From Streptomyces sp. 840.1 (GTDB lineage: Bacteria > Actinomycetota > Actinomycetes > Streptomycetales > Streptomycetaceae): a DNA stretch of 64,000 bases. Shown in pieces: positions 7,906 to 16,988 of the stretch (its first letter is position 1; each line of letters opens with the position of its first letter). The notes beneath the pieces were generated by a model that was not told where the DNA came from, made no database searches, and saw nothing but the letters and a program-made list of their open reading frames with translations. The translations under genes were made by a program, and so were the position numbers. Where the stretch lies: positions 930,001 through 994,000 of the forward strand of contig NZ_RJUU01000003.1 of the NCBI RefSeq assembly GCF_003751445.1. The letters are read 5' to 3'.

Positions 7906-9873
7906 TCAGGAGAAGTCGGCCACGTTCTGCCGGGTGACGACCTTGACCGGCACCTTGACCGTGCCGGCGACCTTCTTGTCGTCGGCCGCCCGGACCGCGT
8001 TCTGCACGGCGATCTTCCCGAGCTCCTTGGGCTGCTGGGCGACGGACGCGTACAGCGTGCCCGCACCGACCGCCTTCAGACCGTCCGGGGTGCCGTCGAA
8101 GCCGATCACGGAGACCGACTTCCCTGCCTTGGCACCGAGCGCCTTGACCGCGCCGAGCGCCATCTCGTCGTTCTCGGCGAAGACACCGGTGATGCCGGGG
8201 TGGCCCTGGAGGAGGTTGGTCATGACGTCCAGGCCCTTGGTGCGGTCGAAGTCGGCGGGCTGGGTGGCCACGACCTTGATGCCCGGGTAGGCCTTGATGC
8301 CGGCGGCGAAGCCCGCCCCGCGCTCACGGCTGGCGGAGGTGCCGGCGGTGCCCTGCAGGACGACGATGCTTCCCTTGCCGCCGAGCTTGCCGGCGAGGGC
8401 CTTGGCGGCGAGCTTGCCACCGGCCACGTTGTCGGAGGCGACGAGCGTCGCCGTGTCCGCCTTGTTGACGCCCCGGTCGGCGGCGACCACGGGGATGTCG
8501 GCGTCGTTGGCGCTGCGCACGGCCGGTCCGACCGCGTCGGAGTCCACCGGGTTGACGATGATCGAGTCCACTCCGGAACTGGTGAAGTTCTGGAGCTGGT
8601 TGGCCTGCTGGGAGGCATCGTTCTGCGCGTCGGTGACGGTGAGGTCGATCCCGGCGGCCTTGGCCTGTGCCTGCGCGCCCGCCTTCATCTGGACGAAGAA
8701 GGGGTTGTTGAGCGTGGACAGGGACATCCCGACCCGGGTGTTGCCGCCGGAGGAACCGGAGTTGAAGAACGTGACGGCGGCGATGACAGCCGCGACGCAG
8801 ACCAGTGCGAGACCGGCCTTCATCACTCCCCTGCGTCCCGATCCCGGTGATCCGGGCCCGGCGGCGGAGGAGCCGGCCGAGGACGGGGCTCCGGAGCCGG
8901 CCTTGCGGCGCAGCGTGTCGAGCAGCACCGCGAGGGCGATGACGACACCGATGACGACCTGCTGCCAGAAGGCGGACACGGACATCAGGTTGAGGCCGTT
9001 GCGCAGCACCGCGAGGATCAGCGCGCCGATCAGGGTGCCGGACGCCTTGCCGACGCCGCCCGCGAGGCTGGCGCCGCCGATGACGACCGCCGCGATCGCG
9101 TCGAGCTCGTACCCCTGCGCGGCCTGCGGCTGGGCGGAGGTCAGCCGGGAGGCGAGGACGATGCCCGCGACGGCGGCGAAGAGGCCGGACAGCGCGTAGA
9201 TGGCCAGCTTCTGCTTCTTGACCCGCAGCCCGGAGAGCCGGGCCGCCTCCTCGTTGCCGCCGATCGCGTACATCGAGCGGCCGAGGTAGGTGCGGGCCAG
9301 GACGAGGGCGGTGATCAGCCCCATGGCGATCATGACGAGGACCGGTACGGGCAGCCAGCCGCCGAGCGTGTCACCGAGTGTGGACACGGAGTCGGGGAAC
9401 GCGATCGGGCTTCCCTGGGAGATCACCAGGGACAGGCCTCGCGCGATCGACAGCATGGCCAGCGTCGCGATGAACGAGGGCAGCTTCCCGTACGCGACAA
9501 GGGCGCCGTTCACGAAGCCGCAGGCGATGCCGGTGGCCACCGCGAGGAGGACCGCGAGTACGACGGGCATCCCCGCCGACGTCGCCGACCAGGCCAGGAC
9601 CGTCGCGGAGAGCGCGGCGACCGAGCCGACGGAGAGGTCGATGCCTGCGGAGACGATGACGAAGGTGACGCCGAACGCGAGGATCGCGGTGACGGCGGCC
9701 TGCACGCCGACGTTCAGCAGGTTCTGGGTGGTGAGGAAGTCCCCGGAGAGCAGGGACATCGCCAGCAGCAGGGCGACCAGGGCGGTGAGGGCCCCGTTGT
9801 CGAGGAGCAGTCGGCGCAGGCCCGGCCCGGCGGCTCCCGCGCCCGCCTTGCCCGGGTGGGTGTCAGTGGCCAC
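7906..9873 (-). CDS. rbsC: Fused ribose ABC permease and substrate-binding protein (RbsC-RbsB)
   Basis: A 655-aa fusion of two ABC-importer parts. Residues 1-330 are an RbsC-type permease with many membrane helices, including the family motifs GIDLSVGSVAALSA and SIARGLSLVISQG. A Ser/Gly/Pro-rich linker follows, then one more helix (GLALVCVAAVIAAVTFF) near 352-370. Residues 378-655 form a periplasmic-type sugar-binding domain: RVGMSLSTLNNPFFVQM, IIVNPVDSDAVGP, VIGFDGTPDGLKA. The binding domain is therefore tethered to the membrane instead of being a separate lipoprotein, and no stand-alone rbsB is present in the operon. The gene overlaps rbsA by 11 bases. Confidence 0.93.
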   Translation of the reverse strand: MATDTHPGKAGAGAAGPGLRRLLLDNGALTALVALLLAMSLLSGDFLTTQNLLNVGVQAAVTAILAFGVTFVIVSAGIDLSVGSVAALSATVLAWSATSAGMPVVLAVLLAVATGIACGFVNGALVAYGKLPSFIATLAMLSIARGLSLVISQGSPIAFPDSVSTLGDTLGGWLPVPVLVMIAMGLITALVLARTYLGRSMYAIGGNEEAARLSGLRVKKQKLAIYALSGLFAAVAGIVLASRLTSAQPQAAQGYELDAIAAVVIGGASLAGGVGKASGTLIGALILAVLRNGLNLMSVSAFWQQVVIGVVIALAVLLDTLRRKAGSGAPSSAGSSAAGPGSPGSGRRGVMKAGLALVCVAAVIAAVTFFNSGSSGGNTRVGMSLSTLNNPFFVQMKAGAQAQAKAAGIDLTVTDAQNDASQQANQLQNFTSSGVDSIIVNPVDSDAVGPAVRSANDADIPVVAADRGVNKADTATLVASDNVAGGKLAAKALAGKLGGKGSIVVLQGTAGTSASRERGAGFAAGIKAYPGIKVVATQPADFDRTKGLDVMTNLLQGHPGITGVFAENDEMALGAVKALGAKAGKSVSVIGFDGTPDGLKAVGAGTLYASVAQQPKELGKIAVQNAVRAADDKKVAGTVKVPVKVVTRQNVADFS

Positions 9874-11458
9874 GGGGGCCCTCCTCGTCGTTCTCGATGC
9901 GTTCGGTGGATTCGCTGGGCTTGGTGGGTTTGGTCGGTTTGATGAGGTCGTTGACGGGCTCGGCCTCGGGGGCGGAGCCGACGGCGAGGGCCATCACGGC
10001 GTCCTGGGTGGCCCGCTCGGCGGTGAGCTCACCGGCGATCCGGCCCTGGGCCATGACCAGCACCCGGTCGCTCATGCCGAGGACTTCCGGCAGGTCGCTG
10101 GAGATCATCAGGACGGCGTGGCCGGAGGCGGTCAGCTCGTTGATGAGCTGGTAGATCTCGACCTTGGCGCCGACGTCGATGCCCCGGGTCGGTTCGTCGA
10201 GGATCAGCACGCGGGTGTCCGCGAGCAGCCATTTCCCGATGACGACCTTCTGCTGATTGCCGCCGGAGAGGGTACGGACGTGCTGGCCGAGGCCCGCCAT
10301 CCGTACGCCGAGCTGGTCCGCGATCCGGGCTGCGGCCGCGCGCTGGCCCTTGAGGTCGACGAGCCCCGACCGGCTCGCCGCCCGCAGGGTGACCAGGCCG
10401 AGGTTCTCCTGCACGGAGGCGTCGAGCACCAGTCCCTGGCCCTTGCGGTCCTCGGGGACGAGGCCGATCCCGGCGTTCATCGCGGCGGTGACGTCGTGCC
10501 TGCCGAGCCGCTCGCCGCGTACGTCGACCGTTCCGGCGTCGTACGGGTCGGCGCCGAAGACGGCGCGGGCGACCTCGGTGCGGCCGGCCCCGACGAGTCC
10601 GGCGAGGCCGACGACCTCACCGGCGCGCACCTCGAAGCTGATGTCGTGGAAGACGCCGTCGCGGCTGAGCCCGCGCACGGACAGCAACGGCTCCCCGGCG
10701 TCGGCACGTTCACGCGGGTACTGCTGGTCGATGCTGCGGCCGACCATCAGCTGGACGAGTTCCGCCTCGGGGGTCGAGGCGGGCACCTGCTCGATGCTGC
10801 GGCCGTCGCGCAGGACGGTGACGCGGTCACCGAGGGCGGCGATCTCGTCCAGGTGGTGGGTGATGAAGACGATCCCGACGCCGTCCTCGCGCAGCCTGCG
10901 CACGATCCGGAAGAGCTTGTCGACCTCCTCGGAGGTGAGGACCGCCGTCGGCTCGTCCATGATCAGGACGCGCGCCTCCAGGCTGAGGGCCTTGGCGATC
11001 TCGACCATCTGCAGCCGGGCGATGCCCAGTTCGCGGATCTTCGCCCGAGGCGAGACGTGCAGGCCGACGCGGTTCAGCAGGACCTCGGCATCGGCCTCCA
11101 TCCGGCGCCGGTCGATCAGTCCGTACCGGCGCGGCTGGCGGCCGAGGAAGATGTTCTCGGCCACCGTGAGATCGGGCACCAGGTTGAACTCCTGGTAGAT
11201 CGTGGCGATCCCGAGCTTCTCGGCGTCCTGTGCGCCGTGGATGCGGACTTCACTGCCCCGGGCGAAGATCCGGCCGCTGTCCGGGCGGTAGGCACCGGAG
11301 AGCATCTTGATCAGGGTGCTCTTGCCGGCGCCGTTCTCGCCGAGCAGGACGTGCACCTCGCCGCTGCGCAGATCGAAGTCGACGCTGTCCAGGGCGACCA
11401 CCCCGGGGAAGGTCTTGCGCACGCCTTCGATGCGCAGCAACTCGACTGACTCGCTCAC
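9863..11458 (-). CDS. rbsA: Ribose ABC transporter ATP-binding protein
   Basis: A 531-aa protein with two nucleotide-binding domains in tandem, energising ribose uptake through the fused permease. The first domain has Walker A GENGAGKSTLIK near residue 40 and the second has the usual degenerate form GLVGAGRTEVA with a clear signature LSGGNQQKV and Walker B LILDEPTRGIDVGAK. Such half-degenerate pairs are normal for the RbsA/XylG family. The start is the GTG at 11458, in a GTGA overlap with the repressor gene. The C-terminus carries a low-complexity KPTKPTKP tail not usual in the family. Confidence 0.95.
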   Translation of the reverse strand: MSESVELLRIEGVRKTFPGVVALDSVDFDLRSGEVHVLLGENGAGKSTLIKMLSGAYRPDSGRIFARGSEVRIHGAQDAEKLGIATIYQEFNLVPDLTVAENIFLGRQPRRYGLIDRRRMEADAEVLLNRVGLHVSPRAKIRELGIARLQMVEIAKALSLEARVLIMDEPTAVLTSEEVDKLFRIVRRLREDGVGIVFITHHLDEIAALGDRVTVLRDGRSIEQVPASTPEAELVQLMVGRSIDQQYPRERADAGEPLLSVRGLSRDGVFHDISFEVRAGEVVGLAGLVGAGRTEVARAVFGADPYDAGTVDVRGERLGRHDVTAAMNAGIGLVPEDRKGQGLVLDASVQENLGLVTLRAASRSGLVDLKGQRAAAARIADQLGVRMAGLGQHVRTLSGGNQQKVVIGKWLLADTRVLILDEPTRGIDVGAKVEIYQLINELTASGHAVLMISSDLPEVLGMSDRVLVMAQGRIAGELTAERATQDAVMALAVGSAPEAEPVNDLIKPTKPTKPSESTERIENDEEGPRGH

Positions 11459-12492
11459 GCGTTGCTCCTCGGCTCGGTGGCGGACGGGTCCGGCCCGTCC
11501 GTGCGCTCACCGCAGGAGCCGCGTACGACGAGCCGGGCGGGCAGGGTGACGGACTGCGGGGGGCGGCCCTCGACGATGTCGACGAGGGCGCGTACGGCCG
11601 CGCGGCCGAGTTCGCCGGTGGGCTGGGCGATCGCGGTGATCGGCGGTGCGGTGTGGACGAACCAGGGGATGTCGTCGAAGGCGGCGAGCCCGATGTCCTC
11701 GGGGACGCGCAGGCCGTGGGCGCGGATGGCGTCCAGGGCGCCGAGCGCCATGAGGTTGTCCGCCGCGAACACGATCTCGGGCGGTTCGGGGAGAGCGAGG
11801 AAGTGCTCGGTGGCGCGCCGGCCGCTGGCCGCCTGGAAGTCGCCCTGGCCGATATAGGCGTCGGGCAGCGCGAGTCCGTGCGCGCTCATCGCCGCCCGGA
11901 AGGCCTCGACACGCTCGTCACCGGTGGTGGTGGCCGCGGGCCCGGCGATGATCGCGAGCCTGCGGTGACCGAGTGCGTACAGGTGGGCGACCAGGTCCTG
12001 AATGGCCCGGTGGCCGTCTGCGCGCACGACGGGGACGTCCACACCCGGCATCCAGCGGTCCACGAAGACCATCGGGGTACCGGCGCGCGCGACGTCGTGC
12101 AGCAGCGGCGAGTCACCGTCGGCCGGCGAGACGAGGAGCCCGTCGATCCTGCGGTCCAGGAGGGTGCGGACGTGGTCGTCCTGCTGCTCGGGCCGCTCGT
12201 CGGCGTTGCCGATGATCACGCTGTAGCCGAGGGCGCGGGCCTCCTCCTCGACGGAACGGGCCAGGGCGGTGAAGTACGGGTTGAGCACGTCGCTGATGAC
12301 GAGACCGAGCGTTCGGGTCTGATCGGTGCGCAGCGAGCGGGCCAGCGTGTTGGGCCGGTAGCCGAGGGCTTCGACGGCGGCGAGGACGCGTCTGCGCGCG
12401 TCCGGGCTGACGGAGGGATGGCTGTTGAGGACGCGGGAGACCGTGGCGACAGAGACTCCTGCCTGGGCCGCGACATCCTTGATGCTCGCCAT
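11455..12492 (-). CDS. rbsR: LacI-family ribose operon repressor
   Basis: A 345-aa transcription regulator. The helix-turn-helix IKDVAAQAGVSVATVSRVLN fills residues 4-23, followed by the LacI hinge RPNTLARSLRTD and a periplasmic-binding-protein-like effector domain. The ATG at 12492 is chosen because AAGGAGG ends 11 bases before it; a GTG at 12504 would overlap that ribosome site. As the first gene of the rbs operon with paired operators just upstream, it most likely represses its own operon and is released by ribose or a ribose phosphate. The effector is inferred from context. Confidence 0.92.
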   Translation of the reverse strand: MASIKDVAAQAGVSVATVSRVLNSHPSVSPDARRRVLAAVEALGYRPNTLARSLRTDQTRTLGLVISDVLNPYFTALARSVEEEARALGYSVIIGNADERPEQQDDHVRTLLDRRIDGLLVSPADGDSPLLHDVARAGTPMVFVDRWMPGVDVPVVRADGHRAIQDLVAHLYALGHRRLAIIAGPAATTTGDERVEAFRAAMSAHGLALPDAYIGQGDFQAASGRRATEHFLALPEPPEIVFAADNLMALGALDAIRAHGLRVPEDIGLAAFDDIPWFVHTAPPITAIAQPTGELGRAAVRALVDIVEGRPPQSVTLPARLVVRGSCGERTDGPDPSATEPRSNA

Positions 12493-12837
12493 TTCCGGGA
12501 CCACCTCCTTGTGGTTTCCGTGCGCCTCGAAACCAGCGGCCGGGGCCGTGGAATCGATTACACGGAAGATTGGAATCGATTACATGGCCGAAAACAACCC
12601 CCTACCTGCCCTCCGAGACCGGATCGTGACGCGAGGGGCGGATTGCCCGGGAGATCTCGTACGCAGGTCACCGGCGGAGGTCACCGAGTGCCGGGGCGCT
12701 CCCACCCCGGGGCAGACGGCCGGACCGCCGACAGCGCTGGCCCGGCCCGGCCTGTGGGCGGTCCGGTAGATTCGGCGGACAGCTCATCGGCAAAGGGAGC
12801 GGCCGGGGGCCGCCGCGTGTGGACTGGAGGCACGGGG
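12493..12837. other. Intergenic region between rbsR and the helicase gene
   Basis: These 345 bases separate two divergent genes. The rbsR-proximal part holds the two LacI-type operators. The rest, 12586-12837, has no convincing open frame; it must carry the helicase promoter, but no clear -35/-10 pair was recognised. The GGAGG at 12826-12830 is the ribosome site of the helicase gene. Confidence 0.7.
12548..12584. promoter_or_regulatory. Paired LacI-family operators (AATCGATT)
   Basis: Two inverted repeats with the same core. The first, 12548-12563, reads GTGGAATCGATTACAC (half-site GTGnAATC). The second, 12571-12584, reads TGGAATCGATTACA. Their centres are 22 bases apart, about two turns of DNA, so two dimers or a tetramer would sit on the same face. 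They lie 56-92 bases before the rbsR start. AATCGATT with flanking purine/pyrimidine is a usual LacI-family core in actinobacteria. Binding by RbsR is inferred from position. Confidence 0.8.
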
Positions 12838-15800
12838 GTGCGGAGCGGACAGGGGCAGGGCCACCGCAGGGAAGCACTGCTGGAATCCTGGCGTGCCATC
12901 GAGCTGTTCGGCCCGCCGGGCATCCCCGCACTGCCCCGGCGGCGCTCCGCCTCCGGGTCCGGTACGAGAGACGAGTACATCGTCGATCTGACGCCGCAGC
13001 CCGGACACATATCGCCGCGGTTGCCGTGGGATGCCGGTCATCCGGAGACAGGCGCGCGCCGGGCGCCGTACGGCCGTATGTGGCGTCACGAGATCTACTG
13101 CGGGGTGTTCGATCTCGAGCTGCTCCGTCAGGCGATGATCGCGGTACTGCCTGCGGGGACCGATCCGGATCCCGGTGTGCCGCAGTCGGAGCTGACGGTG
13201 CCGGGCCAGAGCGCGATGTTCGCCCTGGTCCTGGACGATGCGGGACGACCGGTCGAGGACACGTCCGTGATCTCCGCGTGCGCCTGGGCGACCGGCCGCC
13301 TCTTCGATCCGGGGCCCTCCGCGCCCGGCTGGCTGGACGGCTTCGAGGAGCTCGACGACGCGTTCGGCGCGGCGATCGACGAGCTGACGGCCACCGCGAT
13401 TCCGTACGGCTTCGCCGCGCCGTCCCCTGACTCGGTGTCCGGGCAGGGGTCCGGATCCGGGCGCGGGCCGGGAGGTGCGGCCGGGGGCGGCGGGGTGAGC
13501 TGGCAGCGGCTGCTCGGCGAGATCCTGGGCGGGGCCGCCGTCGGAGCGGTCGAGGCACTGTTCGGCGAGGTCGCCGGCGCCGCCCTCCAAGGCGCGGCCG
13601 AACCGCTGGTGAGCCGCGCCGCCGACTGGGCGACGGCGCGCCGGACCGTCGCGGACCAACGGGAGCCCGGGGATCCGGCGAGTGGCAGCAGCGATCCCGC
13701 ACCTGTGCCGGCAGGCTCTGCGGACACGTCGGAGGCGCCCGGAGCCGGCCCCGGTCCCCGCCCGCTCGGGTTCGCCGACCTCGTCGCCCTGACCGCGCAG
13801 ATCGCCGACCTGTGCGGGGTGCGGGACCATCTGCGACCCCAGGTGATCCGGGTGCGGAGCAGGCTGGTCCACCGGCCCAAGGATCCACAGGCGAAGGCCA
13901 CCGCCGCAGCGCCCTTCCTGAACAGCCTGCTCCCTCCTGATCTCGCCCGGGTGGCCGGGGCGGTAGGCAAGGGGATCGGCCCGGCTCTGGACGCGTATCT
14001 GACCGGGCATGACGCCCTTGCCCCGGGCCGGCGGACGGATGTGCGTCAGGAGCGCGGAGTCGTGCTGGCCGGGGTTGATCCGGCGCTGGTTCCGTCGGGG
14101 CGGTGGCCCGCACCGGCACGATTCCCGCTGGCGCTGAGCCAGCAGTTCGCGGTGGACCGGATGCTCGCCGACCGCGCGGGCACCGGCGGCGGGATGTTCT
14201 CCGTGAACGGCCCGCCCGGCACGGGCAAGACGACGATGCTGCGCGATCTGGTCGCCGCCCTGGTGGTCGAGCGGGCGGCGGTGCTGGCGACGTTCGACCG
14301 GCCCGGTCAGGCCTTCCCCGCGCCGGCTTGGCGGGGCAAGGACCGGCAGGGCAGTCATCCTCGGTTCGTGTCGCGGCTCGACCCCCGGCTGACCGGCTTC
14401 GAGATCGTGGTCGCCTCCTCCAACAACGGCGCGGTCGAGAACGTCACCGCCGAACTGCCGGGCATCGGCGCGCTCGGCGAGCACTGGCACGACACCACGG
14501 ACCACTTCCCGGACCTCGCCTCTGCTCTCCTCGGCGGCCCCGCATGGGGGCTGATCGCGGCGGTGCTCGGAAACAAGACCAACCGCAGGGAGTTCTGCGA
14601 CCGCTTCTGGTGGGGCCGGCTGCCCGAGAAGGAGGCCGCCGCCCGTTCCGCGGCGCAACAGCCGCCACTGCGCGGCATGCGGGCTGTTCTGAGCGACTGG
14701 ATCCCGCCGAGGGTTGCGCCCGGCAGCCGGCGCTCCGCCTCCGCAAACCCGGACGCGGCGGCGGGGCCCGCCGAGCCGGTGCCGTCGTGGACCGCCGCCG
14801 TCACCGCGTTCCGCACCGCCCAGGCCGAGGTCGAGCGGCTGCGCGCCGAGCGCGCCCGGCTGGCCTCGGCCCTGGCAGTCGTCGAATCCCCGTCGGCCGG
14901 GCGGCGGATCACCGGCCTGGAAGCCGCCGCCCGCCGCGCGGACCAGCAGATCGACGCCGCGACGGCCGCCGTCGAGCAGGCCGCCGTCACTACCGACGGG
15001 GCCCGGCGTGCCACCTCGGCCGCCGAGGCCCGGCACCGGGCGGCCACCGACGACGTGACACGAGCCCGGCAGGAGCTGGCCACTGCCCGTGCGGATCTGT
15101 CTGCCGCTCGTGAACTGGCCGCGCACCACCGTGATTACGTCACCGCGCTCACTGCCCGCCACGACGCACCGCCCGTCGTCGAGGGGGGTCTGCGAGGCGG
15201 ACTGCGGCGGCTGCTTCAGAGCGCTGCGGACCGGCAGGCCGCCGAGCGGCAGCAGGAGCGCACCCAGGCCGAGATCGCGGAATTGCTCGTCCAGCAGAGC
15301 GCAGCCCTGGACGCTTCCATGGCGCAGGTGGCCGCAGCCGTCCGCGCCGAGTCCCTGGCCGTGGGCAGGACCTCCCAGTGCGCCACCGCCGTCGACGAGG
15401 CGGCCACCGGGGTCACCGCCGCCCGCGGACACGAACGCACCGCTCACGCCCGGCAGGCCGCGGCGGACACCGCTGTGAGCCGGGCCCGGGAGACCGCTGA
15501 CACAGCCCGCCGCGAGCTGCGCGTTGCCAGGACCGAGCTGGACGGACGCCATGCCGCGCTGCGGGACGCGGCCCGGACGCTGCCCTCACTGCCGCTCGGC
15601 TGGCTGCACCTCGGCGAAGACGTCCAGGAGCTCGGCTCCCCCTGGTCCGACGAGAAGTGGTCCACGGCACGCAGCGACCTGTTCCTGCGCGCCCTCGACC
15701 TGCACCGCGCCTTCGTGGCCGGAGCCGCGAAGCAGGTCCGCGGCAACCTCCAGGTCCTCGTGGAGCTGATGGCGGGCACCAATGGGCCGCTGCCCGACGA

Positions 15801-16803
15801 AGAGGTCGAGCATGCCTGGCAGACCCTCTTCCTCCTGGTGCCCGTCGTGTCCACCACGTTCTCCTCCGTCGGCAGCATGTTCGCCCGCCTCGGCCGGGAG
15901 TCGATCGGCTGGCTGCTCGTGGACGAGGCCGGGCAGGCCACCCCACAGGCAGCCGTGGGCGCGCTGTGGCGGGCTCGCCGCGCCGTCCTGGTCGGCGACC
16001 CCCTCCAGCTGGAGCCGGTCGTCACGATGCCCACGGCTCTGCAGCGCAGGCTGCTGCGCGCCTACGGCGTCGACGAGAGGTGGCTGCCCTCGGCCACCTC
16101 GGCCCAGGCCGTGGCCGACCGGACCAACCGCTTCGGCACCTACCTGCCCGACCCGGACGGGGACGAGGAGCACGTCTGGGTGGGGTCGCCGCTGCGCGTC
16201 CACCGCCGCTGCGAGGAACCGATGTTCACCGTCAGCAACGAGGTCGCCTACGACGGCCTCATGGTCTACGGCACCGCGCGGCAGGAGTTCCCCGACGGGG
16301 AACGGAACGGACTGCTGCCCAGCCGCTGGCTCAACACCGACGCCCCCTCCCGCCCGGCCGATGCCCCGTGGGGCGAACGCGACCGCCGTGCGTTCGAGTT
16401 CGTCCTCGACACCTTGGACCGGCACGGCGTGGGCGTCGAGCGCATACGCGTCATCGCCCCGTTCCGGGCCCTCGTCGCCGAGTGCAAGAAGGTCTGCCGC
16501 AGCCGCACGGGATGGACCGCCGAACACCTGGACGAGCGCTGCGCCACCGTCCATCGAGCACAGGGCAAGGAAGCCGACGTCGTGGTCCTGGTGCTCGGGG
16601 GCGGCCGTCGCGGAGCCCGGGAGTGGGCGGCCCGCACCCCGCATCTGCTCAACGTCGCCGCGAGCCGCGCCAAACGCCGCCTCTACGTCATCGGTGAGCG
16701 CGGCCTGTGGGCGCCGCTTCCCCATTTCGATGTCCTCGCGGACGAACTCGATGTATTCGACCACCGCCGCGACCGCACCACCTGGTCGCCGGACAGCCCT
16801 TAG
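12838..16803 (+). CDS. Large SF1 (Upf1/Dna2-like) helicase with internal coiled coil
   Basis: A 1321-aa nucleic-acid-dependent ATPase of unknown role. The GTG at 12838 is chosen because GGAGG lies 7 bases upstream. Residues 1-350 match nothing I recognise and include a Gly/Ser-rich stretch near 200-220. Walker A is GPPGTGKTT at about 458. From about 660 to 900 the chain is a long Ala/Arg/Glu coiled coil inserted between the ATPase halves. Walker B is VDEAGQATP at about 1029, followed by GDPLQLEPV, then the helicase C-terminal motifs VHRAQGKEADVVVLV and NVAASRAKRRLYVIG. DEAG and the VAxSRAK motif place it with SF1B helicases such as Upf1/SMUBP2 or Dna2. It stands alone; RNA or DNA substrate and a role in repair or phage defence are open. 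Confidence 0.85.
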   Translation: MRSGQGQGHRREALLESWRAIELFGPPGIPALPRRRSASGSGTRDEYIVDLTPQPGHISPRLPWDAGHPETGARRAPYGRMWRHEIYCGVFDLELLRQAMIAVLPAGTDPDPGVPQSELTVPGQSAMFALVLDDAGRPVEDTSVISACAWATGRLFDPGPSAPGWLDGFEELDDAFGAAIDELTATAIPYGFAAPSPDSVSGQGSGSGRGPGGAAGGGGVSWQRLLGEILGGAAVGAVEALFGEVAGAALQGAAEPLVSRAADWATARRTVADQREPGDPASGSSDPAPVPAGSADTSEAPGAGPGPRPLGFADLVALTAQIADLCGVRDHLRPQVIRVRSRLVHRPKDPQAKATAAAPFLNSLLPPDLARVAGAVGKGIGPALDAYLTGHDALAPGRRTDVRQERGVVLAGVDPALVPSGRWPAPARFPLALSQQFAVDRMLADRAGTGGGMFSVNGPPGTGKTTMLRDLVAALVVERAAVLATFDRPGQAFPAPAWRGKDRQGSHPRFVSRLDPRLTGFEIVVASSNNGAVENVTAELPGIGALGEHWHDTTDHFPDLASALLGGPAWGLIAAVLGNKTNRREFCDRFWWGRLPEKEAAARSAAQQPPLRGMRAVLSDWIPPRVAPGSRRSASANPDAAAGPAEPVPSWTAAVTAFRTAQAEVERLRAERARLASALAVVESPSAGRRITGLEAAARRADQQIDAATAAVEQAAVTTDGARRATSAAEARHRAATDDVTRARQELATARADLSAARELAAHHRDYVTALTARHDAPPVVEGGLRGGLRRLLQSAADRQAAERQQERTQAEIAELLVQQSAALDASMAQVAAAVRAESLAVGRTSQCATAVDEAATGVTAARGHERTAHARQAAADTAVSRARETADTARRELRVARTELDGRHAALRDAARTLPSLPLGWLHLGEDVQELGSPWSDEKWSTARSDLFLRALDLHRAFVAGAAKQVRGNLQVLVELMAGTNGPLPDEEVEHAWQTLFLLVPVVSTTFSSVGSMFARLGRESIGWLLVDEAGQATPQAAVGALWRARRAVLVGDPLQLEPVVTMPTALQRRLLRAYGVDERWLPSATSAQAVADRTNRFGTYLPDPDGDEEHVWVGSPLRVHRRCEEPMFTVSNEVAYDGLMVYGTARQEFPDGERNGLLPSRWLNTDAPSRPADAPWGERDRRAFEFVLDTLDRHGVGVERIRVIAPFRALVAECKKVCRSRTGWTAEHLDERCATVHRAQGKEADVVVLVLGGGRRGAREWAARTPHLLNVAASRAKRRLYVIGERGLWAPLPHFDVLADELDVFDHRRDRTTWSPDSP

Positions 16804-16838
16804 GCGGCCCGGAGGTGTGCGGCGGCACCGGGACAGAC

Positions 16839-16885
16839 AAAAGAGCCGGTCAGAGCGATATTGCTTCGCTCTGACCGGCTCTTTT
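16839..16885. terminator. Perfect 20-bp stem bidirectional terminator
   Basis: Arms at 16839-16858 and 16866-16885 are exact reverse complements, 20 bases each, with a 7-base loop. The stem begins with AAAA and ends with TTTT, so it works as a rho-independent terminator in both directions. It ends the helicase transcript 35 bases after its stop codon and also lies just beyond the 3' end of the tRNA-Leu gene on the other strand. Confidence 0.92.
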
Positions 16886-16900
16886 GGGTCGATCGACCTC

Positions 16901-16988
16901 TGGTGTCCGAGGGGGGACTTGAACCCCCACGCCCGATAAAGGGCACTAGCACCTCAAGCTAGCGCGTCTGCCATTCCGCCACCCGGAC
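16901..16988 (-). tRNA. tRNA-Leu, anticodon GAG, CCA encoded
   Basis: Read on the minus strand, the 7-bp acceptor stem GTCCGGG pairs with CTCGGAC (one G-U), followed by discriminator A and an encoded CCA at 16903-16901. The anticodon stem CTAGC/GCTAG holds the loop TTGAGGT, giving anticodon GAG (reads CUC and CUU). A T-arm GGGGGTTCAAGTCCCCC and a long class II variable arm (TGCCCTTTATCGGGCG) are clear. The mature part is 85 bases plus CCA. The strong terminator lies just downstream. Confidence 0.96.

Noticed and set aside
9290..11449. A 719-codon plus-strand frame opposite rbsA and rbsC
   Set aside because: Asp/Gly/Val-rich shadow with no motif; both Walker sites lie on the minus strand.
11653..12837. 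Upstream extension of the helicase frame through rbsR
   Set aside because: The frame is open but runs antisense to a well-supported LacI gene and lacks a ribosome site; the GTG at 12838 has GGAGG at the right spacing.
16901..16988. tRNA-Leu as an integration site of a mobile island
   Set aside because: No integrase, no excisionase and no repeated copy of the tRNA 3' end were found in the flanks.
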